A stretch of DNA of 64,000 nt from Sporosarcina sp. FSL K6-1522 (GCF_038622445.1 NZ_CP152019.1:2826501-2890500), one strand, 5' to 3'; positions 21,803 to 31,173 are shown, counted from the first letter of the stretch. Numbers and translations are program-made. The notes: generated by a model from the sequence alone, not told the origin.

Positions 21803-21922
21803 TCAGTGTTCGTGTTTACCGATGCAACGCTCACATTCGTATAGTGCTGACTCGTGTTTCTCGATGATTTTGTTTCCGCATTCCGTACAATGCTTTTCCA
21901 TATGATTCGTTGTCTGTTCCAT
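21803..21922 (-). CDS. YhfH-like small zinc-ribbon protein, copy 3
   Basis: 39 residues, ATG 21922 behind AAAAAGGAGATG. Opens MEQTTNHMEKHCTECGNKII and ends EKHESALYECERCIGKHEH. First gene of the array. Upstream, 21990-22019 holds an imperfect inverted repeat (ATAACTACTAT / ATAGTCGTTAT) that might be a control site; no clear promoter was placed. Confidence 0.8.
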   Translation of the reverse strand: MEQTTNHMEKHCTECGNKIIEKHESALYECERCIGKHEH

Positions 21923-22116
21923 AATCTTCATCTCCTTTTTGCTGTAAGTTCAATACTGTTTAGTAACAGATGAACTTCTTAATAACTACTATATAACAGA
22001 TAGTCGTTATTGTTGCCGAAATCGGATGAAAAGGTTTATTTCAGGATGAAATGCATTATAGAGTGACGAAATAACGTAACATTCTGAATTCGTAGTTTAG
22101 AAATGATGAGAAATAG

Positions 22117-22156
22117 AAAAACGACATAGATCTGTATCATTCGTCTATGCCGTTTT
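22117..22156 (-). terminator. terminator of the helix-turn-helix gene
   Basis: AAAACGACATAGA / TCTATGCCGTTTT stem with one mismatch. Confidence 0.75.
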
Positions 22157-22162
22157 GTATTT

Positions 22163-23146
22163 TTAGTCTATACTTTCTTCCCTTTCCAGCTTTTCTCTCA
22201 GAGCTACCTCCAGATATTCACTCATTGATAGGCTTTTTTTCTTAGCAATCCCCTGCAGTTCATCAAGTAGATGGTTTGGCAAATCAAACGTTGTTCGTCT
22301 ATAGCCGCTAACGAGTGTCCACTGTCCCTCGCTCATCATGATGTCGCCTAATACAAGATATTTCTTGATAACTCCCTCTGTAAGCGCTTCAGGAATCGGT
22401 ATTGGTATTGTGACGCTCCCGCTCTTGATTGATAAATCGATATGTGAATCTTGCTCGCGAATGCGAATATTTTCAATTCCCCACACATGGTATACAAAAT
22501 CGAGAAACTCAAATGTGTCATGTGCATCTTTGGGTAATGAAAAGTCTGTGTAACCCCTTACACTGTGATTGGGTTGATGGATTGGATAAGCTGCTTCGTA
22601 TTGAAAGATACTCATCCCATCTGCAAAAGGAATCCATGTCTGTGACGGTAAATAGAACCCCCACTCTTGGTTGCTGTTTCGCACGACGCGCATATCCTGG
22701 CCTTGCTGTGTGCGAAAACGTTGATAAATCGCGATATCAAATTTAGCGTCATAAAACTCCATGCGTGTGCCCCGGGAGGATGTGGTTCGTTCGATTTCTT
22801 GGCGAATCCATTCAGCAGTTTCAGCTGGAATGGAATAGATGGTGCGTTCATCCCCGACAGGCAGTTCATCGACAGGTAAATCGGTCTCTCGAATTAAAGC
22901 GTAAATACGTTGTGTCGCCACATTCAATTGCTTTGCCAGTTCAGAAGGTCGTAACCCTGTTGGCTGATGGCGTTTTCGTTCCTCTGCAAGCATATCAACT
23001 TCTTCCTTTTGATACCTCGCTTCCCGTATAAGACGATGTGGATCGTCGATTTTGATAATTTTCTTTTGTTTGGCGTAATGGTAGACGGTAGCTTTTGAAA
23101 TACCGAGCAGTTCCGCAACTTCTTGTCTTGTGTACCAATCGTTCAA
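22163..23146 (-). CDS. helix-turn-helix protein paired with a tyrosine recombinase
   Basis: 327 residues from TTG 23146, eight bases after AGGAG; the GTG at 23155 lies inside the ribosome site. N-terminal MerR/excisionase-like helix-turn-helix (WYTRQEVAELLGISKATVYHYAK), a second one (LRPSELAKQLNVATQRIYALIRE, about 70-95), a central domain of unknown fold, and a C-terminal ribbon-helix-helix-like segment (TTFDLPNHLLDELQGIAKKKSLSMSEYLEVALREKL). It faces away from the recombinase gene across a 447-bp AT-rich gap, suggesting it controls or assists it. Confidence 0.65.
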   Translation of the reverse strand: MNDWYTRQEVAELLGISKATVYHYAKQKKIIKIDDPHRLIREARYQKEEVDMLAEERKRHQPTGLRPSELAKQLNVATQRIYALIRETDLPVDELPVGDERTIYSIPAETAEWIRQEIERTTSSRGTRMEFYDAKFDIAIYQRFRTQQGQDMRVVRNSNQEWGFYLPSQTWIPFADGMSIFQYEAAYPIHQPNHSVRGYTDFSLPKDAHDTFEFLDFVYHVWGIENIRIREQDSHIDLSIKSGSVTIPIPIPEALTEGVIKKYLVLGDIMMSEGQWTLVSGYRRTTFDLPNHLLDELQGIAKKKSLSMSEYLEVALREKLEREESID

Positions 23147-23593
23147 TGAAATCACTCCTATTTTTAAAAATGAATAATAGTATAGGTGTTGATATTTGAA
23201 AATAAATTTAATAAAATATAGATTTTCTCAATGTAATATGAAATTTATATAAAGTGTTAACTATCTATTTTTCTAATAGTTATTTATTGATTACTAATTA
23301 TATCATAAATAACAATCAATAAAATATACATTGGTGAGCATCTAAAAATGAATCTTATTATATTGAATAACGCTATATAAAATTGAATAGCTTATTAAAT
23401 GCATATAAGAATAGAATCTATTACATTTCGTAATAGACTATACATAAACAAATGGATTGTTTTTTTATGTTCTATCAAAACTATGATAAAATGGATGTAT
23501 AGAATGAAAATAATTGCATGACTATGGAATTCAATTGTATAAAAAAGAGTTGCGTTTATCATAATAAGAATTTATTAAAAGGATGATGCTAAA
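23147..23593. promoter_or_regulatory. AT-rich divergent intergenic region of the recombinase pair
   Basis: 447 bp, very AT-rich, without ORFs. It contains inverted repeats TCTATTAC / GTAATAGA (about 23427-23447) and TTATTGATT / AATCAATAA (about 23284-23322). Both genes must be expressed from here; the repeats could be operator or recombination core sites. No direct repeat pair that would mark att ends was found. Confidence 0.4.
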
Positions 23594-24742
23594 TTGACAT
23601 TCCCGATAATGGAACACAATAAATTTGAAATAATCGATTTGCAAAATGAATTACGAAAAACGGAAGGATTGCCAATTCTCCAAAAACGTTTGGATGAGGC
23701 GGAAAAAAATGGACAGGATGCTTTTCATGATTTTACGGATCCAGATATGATGAAATGGTTTCTTTATGAACGCCGTCATTTGAACCAAGAGAATGAGCGT
23801 ACAGCGAGGACTGTTCGGGAGTATGAACGTGAGCTTGTGCTGTTCATTGAACAGCTTTTTACGTATAGTACGGACATTGACGTAGATGTTGCCTATATAA
23901 TAGAAGGTTCTCTATTTAAATCCCTTCAATCGCGTCATTTGAGAAGGTATCAGGAGTGGTTAGCGACCGACAGTCCGCATGTGATTCGAAACGGGGCGTA
24001 CTCACCCGCTACACTTGAACGAAAAACGACGATTCTCAAAGCTTTCTTTGCCTTTTTGCATAAGGTCGGCTATATTGAACAGCCGATTCATGAAGGGCTG
24101 CGAATTGCCTCGGTTCGCAAAGATGACCGCCCTAATCGTGATTTAGGGCCGATTGATGTTGTTACGCTACTGAATACGTTCCGTGACATGCAGCAACCGA
24201 TTATGTTTGCGATTATTCATGTCCTGACAACGACGGGTATTCGGAATGAGGAGTTTTGTACGTTGCAAGTGAAAGATTTGAAGATAGATGCGATTCAAGG
24301 TGGCTATTATTTAGATGTATTAGGGAAAGGTAATAAGAGGCGGCATGTGCCGTTGAAAGAGAAAGTTGTCCAGAGCATTCGGCAGTTTCGCCAAGCACGA
24401 GGGCTGTTGCCGATTGAGCAAGCATTATTAGAAGCTCCACTCTTTACGACGAATACAGGGCGTGCCTATTCTCCTTCGTATTTATCACAATACGTAAAAA
24501 AAGAGATTACGAACTTAGGGCAGCTAAAGCTATCCAATCAAACAATGAAAATCACACCTCACGTCTTTCGCCATGCTTTTGCGATTATTTCCAAGCTGAA
24601 TGGCGTAGATATTTACGACATCATGCGCTCGCTCGGTCATGAGAAAATTGAAACGACAATGATTTACCTGGAGAAAGTTTTCGAGAAAGAGCGTCATGCG
24701 ATTCATTCGTGGAAATCAGAGGGGTTTGGGGAGTATATTTAG
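23594..24742 (+). CDS. tyrosine recombinase/integrase
   Basis: 382 residues; TTG start behind AAAAGGATGATG (ATG at 23609 is an alternative). N-terminal SAM-like core-binding domain (RTVREYERELVLFIEQL) and catalytic domain with all conserved residues: Arg in TTTGIRNEEF (about 217), Lys in GKGNKRRHVPL (about 243), HVFRH (about 322), His in LGHEKIETT (about 347) and the nucleophile in MIYLEKVF (about 357). XerC/D-like size. No phage genes or tRNA adjoin it. Likely acts on a nearby or dispersed site; target unknown. Confidence 0.9.
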   Translation: MTFPIMEHNKFEIIDLQNELRKTEGLPILQKRLDEAEKNGQDAFHDFTDPDMMKWFLYERRHLNQENERTARTVREYERELVLFIEQLFTYSTDIDVDVAYIIEGSLFKSLQSRHLRRYQEWLATDSPHVIRNGAYSPATLERKTTILKAFFAFLHKVGYIEQPIHEGLRIASVRKDDRPNRDLGPIDVVTLLNTFRDMQQPIMFAIIHVLTTTGIRNEEFCTLQVKDLKIDAIQGGYYLDVLGKGNKRRHVPLKEKVVQSIRQFRQARGLLPIEQALLEAPLFTTNTGRAYSPSYLSQYVKKEITNLGQLKLSNQTMKITPHVFRHAFAIISKLNGVDIYDIMRSLGHEKIETTMIYLEKVFEKERHAIHSWKSEGFGEYI

Positions 24743-24747
24743 GGATG

Positions 24748-24800
24748 AAAAAGGTAGTATCTACGCCGTTGGAATGACGTAGGTACTACCTTTTTGCTTG
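24748..24800 (+). terminator. terminator of the recombinase gene
   Basis: 18-base arms AAAAAGGTAGTATCTACG / CGTAGGTACTACCTTTTT with one mismatch. Confidence 0.88.
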
Positions 24801-24849
24801 AATCGAATGATTAGGTTTTGTGTTGCTTGCTAACTTCCAGTCTACCGTT

Positions 24850-25236
24850 TTAGATGCCCATTTTATATTTTGAAATTCCACTATCTTTCTCCCATGCTGC
24901 CATCGTCCTTTTCTCTTGTTGCAAAGGATTAGATGACTTTTCAAGTTGTTTCATTAGCATATCATGCGTAATGTCGATTAAATCGCCTGTTTCATTCGAC
25001 TGCATACCTGCTTGCGCTTTTGTTTGCTTGGTTTCCATAATTAGAATTTTATCTCCATTGGCTTTTACAACATATTTACGTATATATCCCCCTTCGTTTC
25101 GTATTTCAAATCTAGCTTTATTGTTCTTTATGTCTTCTTTGTCCAACAGTAAATGTGAAAGGTTTTGCTCTTTTGCCTCTTCATTATGTAGCGGTTTGAC
25201 ATAGCCTATCGTTGCATTTATAGATTGAATCCTCAT
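24850..25236 (-). CDS. hypothetical protein
   Basis: 128 residues. ATG 25236 is chosen since it stands eight bases after GGAGGG; the ATG two codons earlier is too close. Contains FEIRNEGGYIRKYVVKANGDKILIMETKQ, a beta-strand pattern, and a polar glutamine-rich tail. I do not recognise the family; the middle resembles short flagellin-related (FlaG/YvyC-size) proteins in style only. No signal or membrane segment. Confidence 0.55.
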   Translation of the reverse strand: MRIQSINATIGYVKPLHNEEAKEQNLSHLLLDKEDIKNNKARFEIRNEGGYIRKYVVKANGDKILIMETKQTKAQAGMQSNETGDLIDITHDMLMKQLEKSSNPLQQEKRTMAAWEKDSGISKYKMGI

Positions 25237-25251
25237 TGTCATTCCCTCCGT

Positions 25252-26250
25252 CTATTTAATCAATCCATTAGTCAAAAAAACTTTCCCATCATTTCCCTTT
25301 GAAAGATTAGCTATCCGAACAGCTTCCTTTACATCCGTTAAATCGAACTGCAATCCAGGTTCCATCAATTGCAATTTTTCATCGAGAATCAATTGGATGA
25401 TAGTATGAAAAGTTTTTTGCCATGTCTCCACTGAAACACGTTGATTCCAATGACGTAGATGAAATAATTTCACATGAACATTTGCCTGATTTGAAATATC
25501 TGCCCAATTGATAGCTTCACCCGACAAAAGCCCAATTGTGATCAAAATCCCATTCGTCCGAACACAAAATGCTAACGCCGTACCTGCTGAACCGCCAATC
25601 GAATCGATGGCAGCCGTTGCCCCATAGCCATTGGTTAACTTCATAATAGCTTGATGCAATGGAGTTTCTGAAGTATTAATGACATGCGTGGCTCCGAGTT
25701 GCAGTAACTGCTCTGTATATGTATGATTTCGTGTCACAGCAATCAAGCGAAACCCGAGAATTTTTGCTAACTGTGCAAAAATCCGGCCAATCGCAGATCC
25801 ACATGCATTGACGAGTAATGTATCGCCCCGTTTCAGCTTTAATTCTTCGGTACAGATAACCCATGCGGTTAACGGATTGATATAGAGTTGTGCTGCTGTA
25901 TAATCATCGATTGTCTTTGGGACAGCAACAGCAAAATCAGCTGATACTGTTACGTGCTCTTGCCAAGTGCCTTCCCCACGCAGCGGCAGCACCCGTCGCC
26001 CTAAAAGTGCTTGTGAAACGCCTGGCCCTACATCTTCTACAATTCCAACACCTTCATAACCAGGAATCCCGGGTAAAGAAATCCGATGTGCATACGATCC
26101 CTTAATAGGGATTAAATCAGAAGGATTAATGGGACGCATCTTCATTTTTACAAGGACTTCGCCTTCCATAGGGGGAAGAATGATTTTATTCTCAACTTTT
26201 AACACATCCTCAGGCATTCCGAATTCATGAAATGTAATATATTTAGCCAA
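25252..26250 (-). CDS. zinc-independent alcohol dehydrogenase/quinone reductase-like (MDR family)
   Basis: 332 residues from TTG 26250 behind GGGGGG (a start at 26280 would add ten). Medium-chain dehydrogenase fold: GroES-like N-terminal domain (IPGYEGVGIVEDVG) and Rossmann NAD(P)-binding domain (LLVNACGSAIGRIFAQLAK). The glycine motif is VNACGSAIG rather than the usual GAGGGVG, and structural-zinc cysteines are absent, so it belongs with crotonyl-CoA or quinone reductase-like members. Substrate unknown. First of a short minus-strand set with a GNAT and a winged-helix gene upstream. Confidence 0.8.
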   Translation of the reverse strand: MAKYITFHEFGMPEDVLKVENKIILPPMEGEVLVKMKMRPINPSDLIPIKGSYAHRISLPGIPGYEGVGIVEDVGPGVSQALLGRRVLPLRGEGTWQEHVTVSADFAVAVPKTIDDYTAAQLYINPLTAWVICTEELKLKRGDTLLVNACGSAIGRIFAQLAKILGFRLIAVTRNHTYTEQLLQLGATHVINTSETPLHQAIMKLTNGYGATAAIDSIGGSAGTALAFCVRTNGILITIGLLSGEAINWADISNQANVHVKLFHLRHWNQRVSVETWQKTFHTIIQLILDEKLQLMEPGLQFDLTDVKEAVRIANLSKGNDGKVFLTNGLIK

Positions 26251-26298
26251 TGAATTGTTCCCCCCATAATCCAAGACCACTCACTAGAAAGCGAACGA

Positions 26299-26799
26299 TT
26301 ATTTTAGAAATAAAACCATATGTTCTTCATCAAAATAAGTGTTATCCACCTTTAAAGCCCGCTTTTCCAGACCAAATACTTCAAAACCTAAAGAACTATA
26401 TAATTTTTTGGCAGGTATATTTGTAGTGACGACTGTTAAATAAACTTGTTCTATACCTTCTATCCCATTTGCTGCGGCAATTGCTTCTAACATTAGCGAT
26501 TTCCCAATTCTTAATCCACGTTGCTCAGGCGAAACATACATCGCTACGATCGTTGTGCGGTGTCGTAACTTTATTAATCGTTCTTTCACTAACGTAACAA
26601 CTCCAACAAGCTGCGAATCGTTAAAAGCACCTAATGTAAGCGAATCATTTGATTGAAATCGCTGTCTATATTTTTCAATCGGATCATCTTTTTCTTCTGA
26701 ATAACTTGAACCAAATGCTTCGGGGGTATTTTTCAAGCCTGCCAGTCGGAGCCTAAGATAGGCTTCCGCATCCAATGAGGTTAAGCGTCTGATTTGCAT
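26299..26799 (-). CDS. GNAT acetyltransferase
   Basis: 166 residues, ATG behind AAAGGAG. Typical N-terminus (IRRLTSLDAEAYLRLRLAGL..TPEAFGSSYSEE) and acetyl-CoA site VSPEQRGLRIGKSLMLEA, ending with YSSLGFEVFGLEKRALKV. Twenty bases separate it from the upstream winged-helix gene, so the two are probably cotranscribed. Substrate unknown. Confidence 0.85.
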   Translation of the reverse strand: MQIRRLTSLDAEAYLRLRLAGLKNTPEAFGSSYSEEKDDPIEKYRQRFQSNDSLTLGAFNDSQLVGVVTLVKERLIKLRHRTTIVAMYVSPEQRGLRIGKSLMLEAIAAANGIEGIEQVYLTVVTTNIPAKKLYSSLGFEVFGLEKRALKVDNTYFDEEHMVLFLK

Positions 26800-26819
26800 G
26801 GAAATACTCCTTTCAAATG

Positions 26820-27551
26820 CTACACCGTCTTAATAATATAGTGTAAATACTTCCGAACCTGTGTGATTCTCTCGGTTAAGGAGGCTGCGACAACTTGATA
26901 GAATTGTTCACTGTTATCCGTTTTATACAATGTGCGGACGGTTCTTCTTTCATCTGGCCAGTACCCTATCAACAAATCGGTTTCTTCCATTTCGTGTGCG
27001 ATATTATATAAGTAGCCATTAGAAGGAGCCCAGCCAAACAAACTATTTAATTGGTCTTGAACCTCGGCCATATAGAAAGAGTCTCGCGTTAAACTCAGTC
27101 GTAGTGCGACAAAACGAACGACATCTTTGACAGACAATAATTTGGAGATGAACGGGCGAAAGTCTTCGTGTAAGGGCTCCACCTCAACTTGTGGTGGAAG
27201 ACCGTTTTTCGTAAGAAAATAATAAAATCGATCAATGACTAGCGACACTTCATCAAAACGGAGTGCATAAATCCGCTCGTACTCTTGTAGACGTGCCCTA
27301 CCCTGTTCAGAAATATGAAAGATTTTCTTGCGACCATCTGTTTGCGAGAATAGAAAACCATCTGTTTCTAGTGTATTGGCAGTACGCGCCACATACTCAT
27401 AGGAAACCGATCTTCCTGGGAACTCTACATTGAATTGTTCATAGAGGGCTCTTGGGTAATTCGCTTGAACGGTAATCGTCCGTAACAAAAATAAAGAGAG
27501 TGCATCGCCGACACTAAAACCGACGGCTTGCTGAAACGAAGGTATCTTCAT
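26820..27551 (-). CDS. winged-helix regulator, PadR/tandem-wHTH-like
   Basis: 243 residues, ATG behind AAGGGG. Two winged-helix-like parts: residues about 12-75 (LFLLRTI...SVSYEYVARTANTLETDGFLF..DGRKKIFHISEQG) and about 145-205 (SFYMAEVQDQLNSLFGWAPSNGYLYNIAHEMEETDLLIGYW). The first resembles PadR regulators. Probably controls the adjoining acetyltransferase and dehydrogenase. Repeat copy B lies 114 bp upstream in the same orientation and may include its promoter. Confidence 0.6.
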   Translation of the reverse strand: MKIPSFQQAVGFSVGDALSLFLLRTITVQANYPRALYEQFNVEFPGRSVSYEYVARTANTLETDGFLFSQTDGRKKIFHISEQGRARLQEYERIYALRFDEVSLVIDRFYYFLTKNGLPPQVEVEPLHEDFRPFISKLLSVKDVVRFVALRLSLTRDSFYMAEVQDQLNSLFGWAPSNGYLYNIAHEMEETDLLIGYWPDERRTVRTLYKTDNSEQFYQVVAASLTERITQVRKYLHYIIKTV

Positions 27552-27664
27552 ATCGCCACCCCTTAGACGTAATATTTAAAATAATCATATACCTCGTTTG
27601 TACATATGGCAATAAAAACGTTCGATTCCATATCCTTTTTCTTTTTGAAGTTATTGTTTGTCCT

Positions 27665-27795
27665 TACTTGAATAAAAGAACGGGTAAGGATAATGGATTA
27701 TGGAAAATTATGAGGCGAGCATATTGTATTTTTATATGCACTAGCGAGGTTATAAGTATTTTTGTTATATACATATTATTTAAATGTTCAGACTA
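27665..27795 (-). repeat. non-coding repeat copy B (inverted partner at 11901-12028)
   Basis: Minus-strand sequence shares ordered blocks with copy A: ATGTATATAA, ACCTCGCTAGTGCATATA, GCTCGC, ATCCATTATCC and CCCGT, with small gaps between. It makes up most of the 350-bp gap 27552-27901, which holds no ORF I can support. Confidence 0.6.
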
Positions 27796-27838
27796 CACTA
27801 TTGTTATAAGTATAAAAATAGAAAACCTGTAAACGTAG

Positions 27839-27880
27839 AAAAGCACCTCACCTAGCCTCTGGTGAAGTGCTTTTGTTTCA
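27839..27880. terminator. terminator of the sigma/ABC transporter operon
   Basis: AAAAGCAC..TCACC / GGTGA..GTGCTTTT hairpin, 22 bp beyond the last gene of the operon. Confidence 0.8.
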
Positions 27881-27901
27881 TTTGATTACTATAAAACTTG
27901 C

Positions 27902-29029
27902 TTATAATAAAATATCCCGCTTTTTCTCTCTTGCCCAAAGAACGATGATAAAGAGGAAACTACCGGCCGCCATCACACCATATCCCGTTGGAGCCAGCCA
28001 CTGTGGATAGCCAATAGCGATGATATAACGCATTAATGGTCCCGCCATCAAGAGGATCATTCCAACAATAAATGGAATTTGGATGCCGATTAAAGCCATA
28101 CTATTAGGTACAATGCTTGAAAACGACATCGCTAATAAACTAAATACAAAACCGATTACGTAAATCATAGCAACACAGAACAAGATATATTGAAAGAACG
28201 TCGGATCATACCATGATTCATTAGCGATAAAAGTGTTAATCGACACTCCAAAATACATAGACGTTTTATTAGATGAATAGATACCAAAATAGATGGTAAG
28301 CAAGGCCGTCATCACAATGAACGCCGAAATTAGACTAGCCAAGATTTTCGTCTTATAGAGGCTTCTGCCTATTTTCGCTGTGTATTGCAAAGCAAGTACT
28401 TGCCGCGAACGATCCCGTAAAATCATTGGTGAAATGACTATTACAACACTAAAAAGAACTGTGATGGCCACATTGCCAATGAAATCTTTGAAATTCATCA
28501 TGACTACTTCCGGATAGACACCATATTTTTTTGCGGCAATTAATTCTTCCACACGCTGTTTTTGCTTGGCGTTAGCATATGGCAGGTCTTCTTTCCATTC
28601 ATAAAATTCAATAATACGTCCCCTTTCTTGAAGCTCCCAAAACGTATTGACTTCCTTTTCCTCAAACATCAACTTACTATGAAGCGCACTCAGTTCTTTA
28701 TTGTCTCGATCATAATTGATAAATTTTTCATACGTATCAAATTCTGCTAGTACAAACTCTTGCCTAGACTGTAAGTATTGATCGGCTTCCCTGACTTGCG
28801 CATCATATACTATTTTGAAATCAAGAAATTCTTCCTCATCCATCTGCGTCCCATATTTCTCAATCATTTCAATGCCTATATTGTAGGAATCGAGTGCTGG
28901 CCTACCGTTAGGAAAGTACTCGATATGAAACTGTATCAGAAAAAAGTAGAGCACACTATTGACCAAAACAAGTAACAGCAATATTTTCCACGTCAAGATT
29001 TTCTTTAGTTCATTCCATAAAATCCGCAT
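27902..29029 (-). CDS. ABC transporter permease (ABC-2 type), second
   Basis: 375 residues. One N-terminal membrane segment, a large extracytoplasmic domain (about 40-175, charged and helical), then five more segments, the ABC-2 export layout seen for lantibiotic-immunity and YxlG-like permeases. Last gene of a five-gene minus-strand operon headed by an ECF sigma factor; 12 bp behind the first permease. Confidence 0.8.
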   Translation of the reverse strand: MRILWNELKKILTWKILLLLVLVNSVLYFFLIQFHIEYFPNGRPALDSYNIGIEMIEKYGTQMDEEEFLDFKIVYDAQVREADQYLQSRQEFVLAEFDTYEKFINYDRDNKELSALHSKLMFEEKEVNTFWELQERGRIIEFYEWKEDLPYANAKQKQRVEELIAAKKYGVYPEVVMMNFKDFIGNVAITVLFSVVIVISPMILRDRSRQVLALQYTAKIGRSLYKTKILASLISAFIVMTALLTIYFGIYSSNKTSMYFGVSINTFIANESWYDPTFFQYILFCVAMIYVIGFVFSLLAMSFSSIVPNSMALIGIQIPFIVGMILLMAGPLMRYIIAIGYPQWLAPTGYGVMAAGSFLFIIVLWAREKKRDILL

Positions 29030-29041
29030 CGCTTTCTCCCC

Positions 29042-30298
29042 TTACTGAATATCCTCTTTGTTGAACCATTTCAATGAAAAAACACAACATACAATCGTGA
29101 TCATCGTCCAGTAGACAATTGTCATCCATTCAAAGTTTTTAAACATGACGAGACCACTGCTTCCCATGAACGATGTGGGAATATTCATGACAAGCACTGA
29201 TAAATTATAACTTGTGATAAATAGTAAACTAGAAGATGTCGGCATGAAGCTAGGTATCAGCCAGGCCAGGATGAAAAAGGTAGCCATACTAATAGCCGCG
29301 ATATAGCTATTTTTAACAAATATCGTTAATGTAAAGGTTAACCCTGAAAATAACAACATAGCGATGTAAACAATGACAATCACACCAACGATAAATAGGC
29401 CGACTGATAAGTCCCACCATGCTACATTCGGGAAATTATACTCCCAATTGAAAGCGCTACTGATGGCGCTCCCCCATAGATGGGTATAATCGAAAATAGT
29501 GAAATAGGTGCTCAATGTGACAACTAGTAAAAAAGTTGTTAGCAATGCCGCCGTCATAACCGAAGCCCCAAGCTTATCCTTCATCAGGCGTCTGCCTCTC
29601 GTCGTGCCGTATGTAACAAGATGCGTTCTGTTTTCAAATTCATAATTCGTAATCAGTGCGGTTGACAGGATAATGAGGATCAATGCTTCTATGGCAATGT
29701 GTAAGAATACGGTTTTAAACAGAAAACTGTGCATGAAGTAAGCTTTCCCCGCAAAAAACCATTCTTTATGTTCCCCATTGTGTTTCATTTCCTCAAAACG
29801 CTGTGAAAACTTATCGTATTCTCGTAGAAGTATCTTCTCTGCGTTGCCGCTTAGGCCATATCTCGCTATATCGCTTGCCGCAACTTGTTTTAAATCAATA
29901 TCCGCATAGTTCTTGTCGATGTCATTTGCCATGCCAAAGTACATTTCCTTTAGTTGCAATTGTTCGATGAACTGCCAATCATCTCTGCTATATAGCTCAC
30001 GCTCTTCATACGGCAATTGTTCAATAAAATCATAGACACTGTTGGATTGTTGTCCTGTTAGTTCTTCTAATTGTGCAAGGTCAGCTTGCAGGTCCTTCTC
30101 AAATTGTTGCAACGACCCATCCGTAATATACCTGCCATATTTTTCGACTAATTGATTGGCAACCTTTAGTTCGTCTTTGAAATGAGAACCGCCGACAATT
30201 ATAAAAATGTTAAAGGCCGTAAATAGTAGGAGCAGCCCGATAAGAATAGGCGACGTCAACGCCTTTTTGCATTCATGCCCGACGATGCGCATGCCCAT
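29042..30298 (-). CDS. ABC transporter permease (ABC-2 type), first
   Basis: 418 residues, same layout as the following permease (N-terminal segment, long outer domain about 40-200, five C-terminal segments). Its ATG overlaps the ATPase stop (TGATG); an ATG two codons later has better ribosome-site spacing. The two permeases presumably form a heterodimer around the operon's ATPase. Confidence 0.8.
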   Translation of the reverse strand: MGMRIVGHECKKALTSPILIGLLLLFTAFNIFIIVGGSHFKDELKVANQLVEKYGRYITDGSLQQFEKDLQADLAQLEELTGQQSNSVYDFIEQLPYEERELYSRDDWQFIEQLQLKEMYFGMANDIDKNYADIDLKQVAASDIARYGLSGNAEKILLREYDKFSQRFEEMKHNGEHKEWFFAGKAYFMHSFLFKTVFLHIAIEALILIILSTALITNYEFENRTHLVTYGTTRGRRLMKDKLGASVMTAALLTTFLLVVTLSTYFTIFDYTHLWGSAISSAFNWEYNFPNVAWWDLSVGLFIVGVIVIVYIAMLLFSGLTFTLTIFVKNSYIAAISMATFFILAWLIPSFMPTSSSLLFITSYNLSVLVMNIPTSFMGSSGLVMFKNFEWMTIVYWTMITIVCCVFSLKWFNKEDIQ

Positions 30299-31173
30299 CA
30301 CCCTTCCGCCTGCATATCATCTCGGTATTCATAGAGAAAAACATCTTCTAGCTGTGGAGCAAGTGATAACCAGTTCGACTCGGCTTCTCCCTTATGGATG
30401 AAACGGATCACCATGGAGCCTTGATGCTGCTTCTCCGATAGCAACACATACTGTTTTCGATACATTTCTAGCTGCTCATAAGGAATCGTCGTTTCAAAGA
30501 CACGCCCATCTAGTGTTGCACAAATTGATTCAACGGAATCTTTATAGAGTAGCCGTTGGTTTTTAATCATAATAATTTCATTCGCAATCGTTTCAACATC
30601 TGACACGATATGTGTGGAGACAATGACCAGTCGTTCTCTTGCCAGCTCTGTGAGTAAATGGCGAAAGCGTGCACGTTCTTTAGGATCAAGCCCTGCTGTG
30701 GGCTCGTCCAAAATGAGGATTTTTGGATCATTTAACAGTGACTGTGCAATACCGACACGTTGAATCATCCCTCCTGAAAATTTCTTCATTTTTTTAGTAG
30801 CCACTTCACTCAATGCTACTTTTACCAATAAATCATCAATCTTCAGCAAAGCTTCTTTTTTCCCAATGCCCTTTAACGCAGCTAAATAAAGTAAATATTG
30901 CTTCGGCGAGTAATTTTTATAGTAGCCAAACTGCTGTGGTAAATAGCCTAGCAACGAACGATATTCCTCATCCATCGCAACGATATTTTTTCCGTTATAG
31001 AGAATTTCTCCTTTGCTTGGCGAAATCAATGTCGCCAACATCTTGATCAAAGTTGTTTTACCCGCACCATTCGGGGCAAGTAGCCCATATAGTCCATTTG
31101 TGAACTCCAAATTGATATTTTGGAGTGCAGTAAACTCCCCATATTGCTTGCTAATATCTTTAACGATAATCAT
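30298..31173 (-). CDS. ABC transporter ATP-binding protein
   Basis: 291 residues. Walker A LLAPNGAGKTTLIKM (about 33-47), Q-loop YLPQQFGYY, signature KFSGGMIQRVGIAQSLL, Walker B ILILDEPTAGLDPKER and switch His in VIVSTHIVSDVE. Closest to the exporter ATPases of the YxlF/CcmA-like group. Energises the two adjacent permeases. Confidence 0.9.
   Translation of the reverse strand: MIIVKDISKQYGEFTALQNINLEFTNGLYGLLAPNGAGKTTLIKMLATLISPSKGEILYNGKNIVAMDEEYRSLLGYLPQQFGYYKNYSPKQYLLYLAALKGIGKKEALLKIDDLLVKVALSEVATKKMKKFSGGMIQRVGIAQSLLNDPKILILDEPTAGLDPKERARFRHLLTELARERLVIVSTHIVSDVETIANEIIMIKNQRLLYKDSVESICATLDGRVFETTIPYEQLEMYRKQYVLLSEKQHQGSMVIRFIHKGEAESNWLSLAPQLEDVFLYEYRDDMQAEG

Noticed and set aside
21388-21905. 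Three overlapping plus-strand ORFs rich in CSCLPMQRSHSYSADSCFSMI
   Set aside because: They are the opposite strand of the three yhfH-like genes; the repeats in them only mirror the tandem gene copies.
21468-21922. Regular repeats resembling a short CRISPR array
   Set aside because: The unit is about 165 bp and is a duplicated coding gene; there are no uniform short repeats with unique spacers and no cas genes.
23594-24742. Integrase as sign of a prophage or ICE
   Set aside because: No tRNA target, att repeats, structural, replication or conjugation genes were found around it.
24854-25204. 116-codon plus-strand ORF
   Set aside because: Antisense shadow of the 128-residue gene; no ribosome site.
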